From Lachnoclostridium sp. UBA739 (GTDB taxonomy: Bacteria; Bacillota_A; Clostridia; Lachnospirales; Lachnospiraceae), in assembly GCA_002297865.1 (NCBI GenBank), contig DBKX01000347.1, positions 1-11,621 of the forward strand: a DNA stretch of 11,621 nucleotides, in the 5' to 3' direction. Below, piece by piece: positions 1-5,156 of the stretch. The stretch's first letter is position 1. The number at the start of each line of letters is the position of its first letter. A program made the position numbers and the translations under genes. A model generated the notes under the pieces. That model saw nothing but the letters and a program-made list of their open reading frames with translations. It searched no databases and was not told the DNA's origin.

Positions 1-90
1 CTATTAAAGAAAGACTTATTTAAGGTAATCGGAGCCAAGAAAGTGGCTGCAGATAAAATACTACTGAAACCAGCACGATTAAAAAGATAA
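1..90 (+). CDS. 3' end of unidentified reading frame (partial)
   Basis: The first frame is open from the window edge for 29 codons and stops with TAA at 88-90. The fragment is basic and rich in Lys and Leu (for example FKVIGAKKVAADKILL). It ends three bases before the left inverted repeat of the IS66 relic, so it may be the tail of an upstream gene or of something cut by the insertion. I do not recognise a family. Because only 90 bases are visible, it could also be a chance open stretch. Confidence 0.3.
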   Translation, partial: LLKKDLFKVIGAKKVAADKILLKPARLKR

Positions 91-92
91 AA

Positions 93-114
93 AGTAAACG
101 CTTCATAGTAAGTG
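93..114 (+). repeat. IS66 relic, left terminal inverted repeat
   Basis: Bases 93-114 match the reverse complement of 689-710 at 21 of 22 positions; the first 17 bases (AGTAAACGCTTCATAGT) are identical. The outermost A/T pair may be chance, with the true end at GTAA (94). Confidence 0.85.
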
Positions 115-208
115 CATAGACAAACACTAAAATTTTTGAGAAAATAACTTCAACAATTCTAAAAAGTCTAGTCCTATACTTTTTAGACAGTTTTAGGAGG
201 TTGAACTT

Positions 209-454
209 ATGAATTCAACAACTACTCTAGTTGCAAAACAATGCAGGCTAGAAACGTGGGCACAGCAGATTCAGGACTATAACCAAAGACCACAGGGAAT
301 GAGTGTGAAGGACTGGTGCAGCCAGCAAGGTGTTAATTTTTACTCCTGCAAAAGTCGAAATCGAGGAACATCATGTCGGTGTTCTATGATTATCTACACC
401 AAAAGCTTTATGAATACCATGTCCTTCAGGCTGATGAAACGCCAGTGCGTGTAA
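209..454 (+). pseudogene. IS66 tnpA-like accessory gene, 5' part fused out of frame to tnpC remnant
   Basis: A good ribosome binding site (AGGAGG, 195-200) precedes the ATG at 209. The first roughly 45 residues, with LETWAQQIQDYNQRPQGMSV and WCSQQG, resemble the IS66 accessory protein TnpA found upstream of tnpB. From about base 345 the resemblance stops and the frame runs into DNA that codes for transposase in another frame. The downstream residues of this open frame (GTSCRCSMII and beyond) are therefore out-of-frame noise. A deletion joining tnpA to the middle of tnpC explains the structure. The product is unlikely to function. Confidence 0.7.
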
Positions 455-477
455 CCAAAGCAAAACGCATAATGGTT
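361..477 (+). pseudogene. IS66 transposase (tnpC) internal fragment with first catalytic Asp
   Basis: In the frame starting at 361 the DNA reads through YDYLHQKLYEYHVLQADETPV. ADETPV is the conserved region around the first catalytic Asp of IS66 transposases (GAT at 433-435). The frame has no start of its own and stops at the TGA near 492. Similarity to the family ends around VRVTK (about 460), where a second deletion removes the region holding the second catalytic Asp. Confidence 0.75.
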
Positions 478-479
478 TT

Positions 480-683
480 ATGTATTCGCTGAATCAGGAA
501 AAGTACCTGAGGACGTTTCTTTCGGATGGGGAAGTGTCAATGGATAATAATGCTGCTGAGCAGTCGATTAGAGGATTCTGCATTGGGAAGAAAAACTGGG
601 TGATGATCGATACAGTTGCAGGTGCCCAGTCAAGTGCGATTATTTACAGTATCGCAGAAACGGCGAAAGCGGTATTTTTTTAA
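480..683 (+). pseudogene. IS66 transposase (tnpC) C-terminal fragment with catalytic Glu
   Basis: This frame encodes YSLNQEKYLRTFLSDGEVSM then DNNAAEQSIRGF and GKKNW, the hallmark C-terminal block of IS66 transposases; the catalytic Glu codon is at 558-560. It continues through GAQSSAIIYSIAETAKA, then stops at TAA 681-683. The normal 40-60 further residues of the family are missing, so a third deletion brought the right inverted repeat close to this point. The ATG at 480 is an internal Met, not a real start. Confidence 0.8.
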
Positions 684-688
684 TGAGA

Positions 689-710
689 CACTGACTATGA
701 AGCGTTTACT
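689..710 (-). repeat. IS66 relic, right terminal inverted repeat
   Basis: This is the partner of the left repeat, in opposite orientation, with a single mismatch at base 693. It lies immediately after the truncated tnpC tail. Confidence 0.85.
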
Positions 711-810
711 GTGCAAATTGGAGATACCAAAGAAACTATTGTTATGTTACAATATTAGAGAAGATGTGAAAAAGAAGTAATATAAATTAAGAAATCCGAT
801 GGCAAGCTTA

Positions 811-840
811 TTGAGATATCGAGAAAAAAACACATATAAG
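811..840 (+). promoter_or_regulatory. Putative sigma-70 promoter of the carboxylesterase gene
   Basis: TTGAGA (811-816) and TATAAG (835-840) are separated by 18 bases and lie about 45 bases before the esterase start. Each box has one mismatch from consensus. The 173 bases between the IS66 relic and the start codon (710-883) otherwise show only short open frames with no recognisable product. Confidence 0.5.
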
Positions 841-870
841 ATAAAGGCATAATATTCATCTCGATTTTAA

Positions 871-876
871 AAGGAG
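871..876 (+). promoter_or_regulatory. Ribosome binding site that sets the esterase start
   Basis: AAGGAG lies 7 bases before the ATG at 884 but only 1 base before the in-frame ATG at 878. The spacing favours 884. Confidence 0.75.
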
Positions 877-883
877 AATGCAA

Positions 884-2395
884 ATGAAGAATTGTGAAGT
901 CAAAACAAAAAATGGAATTGTAAAAGGTAAGGTAGAAAATGGGGTTATGAAGTGGTTAGGAATACCTTATGCAAAAAAACCGTTAGGAGAATATCGTTTT
1001 CGCAGGGCACAGCCAGCTGATGATTGGGCCGGAGTATTGGAAACGGTTAACTGGAGTAATAAACCATTGCAGCCACCGTTTTTAACTTCAAATCCAGATA
1101 TTGAGGAAAGTGAAGATTGTCTATATTTAAATATCTGGTCCAAAGAAACCGAATACAAAAAGCCAGTTGTAGTTTTTTTCTATGGAAGTGCATTTATTAT
1201 TGGAGAGGCATCATTAGACACATATGATGGTACAAATTATGCCAAAGATGGAATTGTGTTTGTTTCTTTTAACCATAGAGTCGGTGTATTCGGAGGATAT
1301 GATTTATCCCATTTACCAGGTGCGGAAGAAGACTTTGATTCAGATATAATGGAAAGTGATCAGATTCAGGCATTGCGCTGGGTAAAGGAGAACATTGAGA
1401 ACTTTGGAGGAGATCCTGATAAGGTTACCATAATGGGAGAATCAGCCGGTGCTGGTTCTGTAATTAATCTGATGGCTACACCAGCGGCGAAAGGTCTATT
1501 CCACCAGGTAATTAGTCAAAGTGCAGTGATAAGAAGTACAATGGTTCCTAAGGTAGGAGAGCGTAATATGTCTCTTCTTTTGAAACATTTAAATTTATCC
1601 ATAGAAGAGGCGAGCAAATTAAAAGATGTAAATACAGATGAACTCCAGGATGCTTCTCTTTGGCTAATGAATAATTATACAAGAGAAAATCCAGGTATCT
1701 TTCTGCCAGGAAATATGATCGGTGGAGAATTGTTGCCTGAGCCACCTATAGAGAAAATAGGAAAAGGAAGTGGAAAGGGCATTAAATTGATGATTGGAAC
1801 CAATATGAACGAAGCATCTTTGTTTATTCATGGGGATACAAGCAATATGATGTACACCAAAGATGAAATAGAGCAATTTTTCGAAAATTGTAATACCTCA
1901 GAAGAAGTTCGAAACAAATTGAGAAAGCATTATGATTGTTTTGAAACACCTCAGTCTATACAAGATTTTTGCAGAGATTTTACATTTGTAAATGATAGTG
2001 CAATCGTAGCAGATCTGCAAAGCCAGTACGGTGATACATATATGTATTATTTTTCCTATCAGGCAGAGCCAAGTACGCAAATGGGATTAGGCTGTTTTCA
2101 TGGATTAGAAATCCCACTTGCATTAGGAACAGCAAAAATATCAGAAATGAGGAATTTGTATGAAGCTTCGGATGAGAAATCTTTTGGAAAAGTTTCAAGA
2201 ACTTGCTATCGAGCATGGGTCAATTTTATTAAATTTGGGAATCCAAATGGAAAAGGAAAAGGACCTTGGCCGAAATATCGCATGAATAAGAGAAAGGTAT
2301 ATCAGATTGATACAAGGTGTAGAGTTTTAAATAATCCATATAAGAAAATGTGTAATGCATTTAGAGACCTTAAAGGATATGAGGATATTATTTAA
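884..2395 (+). CDS. Type-B carboxylesterase (para-nitrobenzyl esterase family)
   Basis: This 503-residue alpha/beta hydrolase of the carboxylesterase/lipase family (COG2272, PnbA-like) is predicted to hydrolyse carboxylic esters. It has no signal peptide and is probably cytoplasmic; length is normal for the family. The second family signature EDCLYLNIW is near residues 78-86. The catalytic triad is visible: Ser187 in GESAG, Glu310 in GTNMNEASLF, and His406 in CFHGLEIPLALG. The oxyanion-hole strand is unusual. Where the family has HGGG or HGGA before Phe, this protein has Tyr100-Gly-Ser-Ala-Phe104, so the second glycine is Ser102. The ATG at 884 was chosen over 878 because of ribosome-site spacing. 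The gene is monocistronic, with its own promoter and a terminator after the stop. The natural substrate is unknown. Confidence 0.93.
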   Translation: MKNCEVKTKNGIVKGKVENGVMKWLGIPYAKKPLGEYRFRRAQPADDWAGVLETVNWSNKPLQPPFLTSNPDIEESEDCLYLNIWSKETEYKKPVVVFFYGSAFIIGEASLDTYDGTNYAKDGIVFVSFNHRVGVFGGYDLSHLPGAEEDFDSDIMESDQIQALRWVKENIENFGGDPDKVTIMGESAGAGSVINLMATPAAKGLFHQVISQSAVIRSTMVPKVGERNMSLLLKHLNLSIEEASKLKDVNTDELQDASLWLMNNYTRENPGIFLPGNMIGGELLPEPPIEKIGKGSGKGIKLMIGTNMNEASLFIHGDTSNMMYTKDEIEQFFENCNTSEEVRNKLRKHYDCFETPQSIQDFCRDFTFVNDSAIVADLQSQYGDTYMYYFSYQAEPSTQMGLGCFHGLEIPLALGTAKISEMRNLYEASDEKSFGKVSRTCYRAWVNFIKFGNPNGKGKGPWPKYRMNKRKVYQIDTRCRVLNNPYKKMCNAFRDLKGYEDII

Positions 2396-2400
2396 GATGT

Positions 2401-2445
2401 AAAAAGAGTCCCCCCTATTATTTTGTGTTTCAAAGTAATAGGGGG
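2401..2445. terminator. Bidirectional intrinsic terminator between esterase and metal ATPase genes
   Basis: A long hairpin pairs TCCCCCCTATTATTTTG (2409-2425) with the complementary CAAAGTAATAGGGGGG (2431-2446 region), with a 5-base loop and one G-T wobble. On the minus strand it is followed by a T5 run (complement of 2401-2405), so it should terminate the operon ending at 2459. On the plus strand the downstream T run is weak, but the stem is strong enough to serve the esterase gene as well. Confidence 0.85.
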
Positions 2446-2458
2446 GGATTATTAGTTG

Positions 2459-4327
2459 CTATTTGCTTTTTTCTTTGTACCTAAGTGCTCTAGTAGCATT
2501 TAAAATAGCGATTACAGAGACTCCTACATCTGCAAATACAGCCATCCACATATTTGCTTTACCTAATGCTCCAAGGGCTAGAATAATAAATTTTACAGCC
2601 AAAGCAAATGTAATGTTTTCGTAAACAATGCGAAGTGTTTTACGGCTAATGCCAATTGCAGTAGCGATTTTGCTTGGCTCATCATTCATAATAACGATAT
2701 CAGCAGCTTCAATTGCGGCATCGGAACCTAAACCGCCCATTGCAATTCCGATATCAGCTCGTGTTAGTACAGGTGCATCGTTTATTCCATCGCCAACAAA
2801 TACAACATTTCCATTTTTAGTGGCAGGATCTAGATAATGCTCTACACGATCTACCTTATCACCAGGAAGCAGTTCTGTGTGAACTTCCTGAATTCCTAGT
2901 TCGTTTGCTACGGCTTCTCCTGTTGACTTGTGATCTCCAGTAAGCATAACTGTTTTACGGATACCAGCCGCTTTCATTTCCTGAATGGCACGTTTAGCAT
3001 CTGGCTTAATCTCATCCGAAATGATAATGTAACCTGCGTACTCATTCTCTACTGCAACATACATAATGGTTCCAATAAAGTTTACATCTGGAATGGATAT
3101 ATTCTGCTGTTTCATAAGTTTTTCGTTACCTGCGTAAACAATTTTGCCATCTACACAAGCTTTTACTCCGTGACCAGCAATTTCTTCTACATCTGTGAGG
3201 CGTGATTTATCTATTTCTTTTCCGTATGCCTTTGCAATTGATAAGGAAATAGGGTGAGTGCTATAGAATTCTGCATAGGCACAGTATTCTAAAAGCTCAG
3301 ATTTATCCATACCCTCACTTTGTATCTCAGTTACGTTAAAAGTACCTTTTGTTAAAGTACCAGTCTTATCCATTAAAATGGTGTCAGCTTTTGCAAGCAT
3401 TTCTAAATAGTTACTTCCTTTTACTAGAATTCCAGCTTTTGAAGCACCACCGATTCCACCAAAGAAACTAAGGGGAACAGAGATAACCAAAGCACAAGGG
3501 CAGGAAATAACAAGGAAAATAAGACCTCTATGAACCCATCCAGCAAAGTTCTCAGAAAGAATCAGCGGAGGGATAAATGCTAGAATTACTGCAACAATTA
3601 CGACTACAGGAGTATAGTATTTTGAAAACTTAGTAATAAACTGTTCAGATTGTGCTTTTTTATTACTTGCATTTTCAACCAAGTCTAAGATCTTAGAAAC
3701 TGTGGATTCCCCAAATTCCTTGGTAACTTTTACTTTCACCATACCAGTCAAGTTAATTGTGCCGCTTAATATGGAATCCCCTTCGTTGACAACTCTTGGA
3801 ACAGATTCACCAGTTAGAGCAGAAGTATCAAGAGAGGAGCTTCCTTCTAAAATAACGCCGTCTAAAGGAACTTTTTCACCTGGTTTGATTACAATGATGT
3901 CATCAATGCTTATTTCCTCTGGATCAACATCTTCTAGTTCGCCATTTCTCTCTACATGTGCGATATCAGGACAGATATCCATTAAATCAGAGATAGACTG
4001 TCTTGATTTTCCAACTGCAACTTTTTCAAAAAGTTCACCAATCTGGTAGAAAATCATTACGGCAACACCTTCTGGATATTCACCGATAATAAATGCACCA
4101 ATTGTAGCAAGAGTCATCAGAAAGTTCTCATCAAATACCTGACCTTTTAATATGTTTCTTCCAGCCTTCATAAGAACTGGTGCACCAACTAACAGGTAGG
4201 ATACAAGGAAAACAAGAAAAGTAACAATCTTAGGAACTGCGAGCAGCTCTTGTATCAAATATCCTGTTAAGAAAAGCACAAAACTGATAATGATTTTGTA
4301 CAAAGTCTTTTTCTGTTTCTTAGTCAT
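2459..4327 (-). CDS. cadA: Zn/Cd/Pb-exporting P1B-type ATPase without N-terminal HMA domain (CadA/ZntA family)
   Basis: This 622-residue membrane ATPase exports soft divalent metals. Visible motifs in order are SALTGES in the actuator domain, the membrane metal site Cys276-Pro-Cys278 (ISCPCAL), the phosphorylation motif DKTGT with Asp320, THPIS in the nucleotide domain, and GDGINDAP. Near the C-terminus, Lys579 (LAVKF) and Asp600 (FADVG) correspond to the residues that mark the Zn/Cd/Pb subgroup (P1B-2), as opposed to copper pumps. Most relatives carry one or two N-terminal HMA domains. Here the protein starts directly at the first membrane helices, and an HMA domain is encoded separately just upstream. 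GGAGGG lies 6 bases before the ATG. It is the last gene of a three-gene operon and should be induced by Zn, Cd or Pb. The exact metal cannot be read from sequence. Confidence 0.95.
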   Translation of the reverse strand: MTKKQKKTLYKIIISFVLFLTGYLIQELLAVPKIVTFLVFLVSYLLVGAPVLMKAGRNILKGQVFDENFLMTLATIGAFIIGEYPEGVAVMIFYQIGELFEKVAVGKSRQSISDLMDICPDIAHVERNGELEDVDPEEISIDDIIVIKPGEKVPLDGVILEGSSSLDTSALTGESVPRVVNEGDSILSGTINLTGMVKVKVTKEFGESTVSKILDLVENASNKKAQSEQFITKFSKYYTPVVVIVAVILAFIPPLILSENFAGWVHRGLIFLVISCPCALVISVPLSFFGGIGGASKAGILVKGSNYLEMLAKADTILMDKTGTLTKGTFNVTEIQSEGMDKSELLEYCAYAEFYSTHPISLSIAKAYGKEIDKSRLTDVEEIAGHGVKACVDGKIVYAGNEKLMKQQNISIPDVNFIGTIMYVAVENEYAGYIIISDEIKPDAKRAIQEMKAAGIRKTVMLTGDHKSTGEAVANELGIQEVHTELLPGDKVDRVEHYLDPATKNGNVVFVGDGINDAPVLTRADIGIAMGGLGSDAAIEAADIVIMNDEPSKIATAIGISRKTLRIVYENITFALAVKFIILALGALGKANMWMAVFADVGVSVIAILNATRALRYKEKSK

Positions 4328-4369
4328 GACTTGCCCTCCGTTCGGTTTTCGTTAAACTGTTCGTATTGC

Positions 4370-4588
4370 TTATCTTAAGATACGACAATCAGGTTCAACC
4401 TTAGCCATAGCTTTTTGCACTGCATCCATAGTAGCTTCAAATTTGTCATCATCAATATCAATTGTTAGTTTCTGAGTCATAAAGTTGACACGGGCAGAAT
4501 TAACATCCTCCATTTTGTTAATTGCATCTTCCATTTTTGCTGCACAGTTTGCGCAATCCAAATCTTCTAATTTAAATACTTTTTTCAT
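4370..4588 (-). CDS. Free-standing HMA heavy-metal-binding protein
   Basis: This 72-residue protein is a single heavy-metal-associated domain. The metal-binding loop is LDCANCAAKMEDAI, with Cys12 and Cys15 as the CxxC pair; the rest shows the expected beta-alpha-beta-beta-alpha-beta pattern. It lies 42 bases upstream of the ATPase gene and 17 bases after the sensor gene, so it is almost certainly co-transcribed. It probably replaces the missing N-terminal domain of the ATPase, acting as a metal chaperone or detached regulatory domain. The start is the ATG at 4588, with AAGGTGG 8 bases upstream. An in-frame GTG at 4600 overlaps that ribosome site and is rejected. A CopZ-like copper role is less likely given the Zn/Cd-type partners. 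Confidence 0.9.
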   Translation of the reverse strand: MKKVFKLEDLDCANCAAKMEDAINKMEDVNSARVNFMTQKLTIDIDDDKFEATMDAVQKAMAKVEPDCRILR

Positions 4589-4596
4589 AATAATTT

Positions 4597-4603
4597 CCAC
4601 CTT
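4597..4603 (-). promoter_or_regulatory. Ribosome binding site that sets the HMA protein start
   Basis: AAGGTGG on the minus strand is 8 bases before the ATG at 4588. An in-frame GTG at 4598-4600 lies inside this site and so cannot be the start. Confidence 0.75.
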
Positions 4604-4605
4604 TC

Positions 4606-4974
4606 TTATTCGTTTATATGTTCCATACCTTGATTGATAATGGAACGTACATGCTCATCCGCTAGTGAATAAATAATGTTTTTACCTTCCCTACGGAATC
4701 TTACTAGTCTGTTTTGCTTCAAAACACGAAGCTGATGCGAGATAGCACTTTGCGTCATATTTAAAATTTCAGCAATATCGCATACGCACATTTCACTTTC
4801 AAATAATACATAGAGAATCTTGATTCTAGTAATATCTCCGAAAACTTTAAAAAGTTCCGCTAAATCATAGAGATGTTCTTCAGCAGGCATTTCATCGTAT
4901 GCCTGTTTCACTACGTCAGGGTGAATGCAGTGAGAATCACAGGTTTCTATAGTATCATTTGTGCTGTTTTTCAT
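4606..4974 (-). CDS. ArsR/SmtB-family metal-sensing repressor (CadC/CzrA-like)
   Basis: This 122-residue winged-helix repressor is predicted to release DNA when it binds Zn, Cd or Pb. The recognition helix region reads MTQSAISHQLRVLK (residues about 73-86). Ligands for both classical metal sites are present. The alpha-3N site has Cys12 and Cys16 at the N-terminus and Cys63 and Cys65 in the MCVCD motif, as in CadC. The alpha-5 site has Asp106, His108, His119 and Glu122, the set seen in SmtB. It is the first gene of the operon that includes the HMA protein and the ATPase, and it probably autoregulates through the dyad at 4989-5008. AGGAG lies 7 bases before the ATG. Family assignment is firm; metal specificity is inferred. 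Confidence 0.93.
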   Translation of the reverse strand: MKNSTNDTIETCDSHCIHPDVVKQAYDEMPAEEHLYDLAELFKVFGDITRIKILYVLFESEMCVCDIAEILNMTQSAISHQLRVLKQNRLVRFRREGKNIIYSLADEHVRSIINQGMEHINE

Positions 4975-4988
4975 ACTAACACTCCTTC

Positions 4989-5008
4989 ATATGAATGATT
5001 GTTCATAC
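4989..5008. promoter_or_regulatory. ArsR/SmtB-type operator
   Basis: The dyad TATGAA-N6-TTCATA (4990-4995 and 5002-5007) has perfect 6-base arms. It resembles the TGAA...TTCA core of SmtB/CzrA operators. It sits between the minus-strand promoter and the repressor start codon, over the expected transcription start, as expected for autoregulation by metal-free repressor. Confidence 0.75.
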
Positions 5009-5012
5009 GTTT

Positions 5013-5041
5013 ATATTAATCCTAGTTCTTCCATTTGTCAA
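5013..5041 (-). promoter_or_regulatory. Sigma-70 promoter of the metal-resistance operon
   Basis: On the minus strand a perfect TTGACA (5041-5036) is followed after 17 bases by TAATAT (5018-5013). TATAAA, three bases further on, is an alternative -10. The operator lies just downstream. Confidence 0.65.
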
Positions 5042-5092
5042 TACTTTCTTTATATAATTTTATTTATGATGCTTTATTGAGCTGGAAATTGC

Positions 5093-5121
5093 TTGACACA
5101 CCCAGTGTATCATGTTAAAAA
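5093..5121 (+). promoter_or_regulatory. Promoter of the alpha-glucosidase gene
   Basis: A perfect -35 TTGACA (5093-5098) is followed 16-17 bases later by an AT-rich -10 candidate (TTAAAA or TAAAAA, 5115-5121). The -10 is weak, consistent with a regulated promoter. The upstream in-frame ATG at 5112 lies inside this promoter, which argues for translation starting at 5157. Confidence 0.5.
5094..5112. promoter_or_regulatory. Candidate operator over the alpha-glucosidase promoter
   Basis: TGACACAC (5094-5101) and GTGTATCA (5105-5112) form an inverted repeat with 7 of 8 matching positions and a 3-base centre. It overlaps the -35 box and spacer, a position that suits a repressor. The binding protein is not encoded in the window. 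Confidence 0.45.
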
Positions 5122-5145
5122 AGATAATGAATATGTTGAACTTAG

Positions 5146-5151
5146 AAGGTG
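5146..5151 (+). promoter_or_regulatory. Ribosome binding site that sets the alpha-glucosidase start
   Basis: AAGGTG ends 5 bases before the ATG at 5157. No such site precedes the in-frame ATGs at 5112, 5130 or 5136 region. Confidence 0.7.
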
Positions 5152-5156
5152 AAAAA

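Larger units (their letters stand above)
94..709 (+). mobile_element. Internally deleted IS66-family insertion sequence (relic)
   Basis: A 616-base element is bounded by inverted repeats that begin GTAA, the usual IS66-family end. The ends read GTAAACGCTTCATAGT at 94-109 and its exact complement at 694-709; similarity extends inward to position 114 and 689 with one mismatch. Inside are the start of a tnpA-like accessory gene and two pieces of the tnpC transposase carrying the first and last catalytic motifs. An intact IS66 element is roughly 2-2.5 kb with tnpA, tnpB and tnpC. Here tnpB and most of tnpC are missing. The flanks (GATAAAAA left, TGTGCAAA right) do not form the expected 8-base target duplication. 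It cannot encode a working transposase but could still be moved in trans. Confidence 0.85.

Noticed and set aside
86..717. 8-base target duplication flanking the IS66 relic
   Set aside because: GATAAAAA and TGTGCAAA do not match; no duplication is visible.
3702..4049. Plus-strand 115-codon frame within the metal ATPase gene
   Set aside because: It is Ser/Thr/Pro-rich shadow coding opposite a clear ATPase, with no start signals.
4589..4600. GTG start for the HMA protein at 4600
   Set aside because: It overlaps the ribosome site for the ATG at 4588 and has no site of its own.
5112..5156. Longer glucosidase start at ATG 5112 (adds 15 residues)
   Set aside because: It falls inside the promoter and dyad, has no ribosome site, and the start at 5157 has a good one and matches the family numbering.
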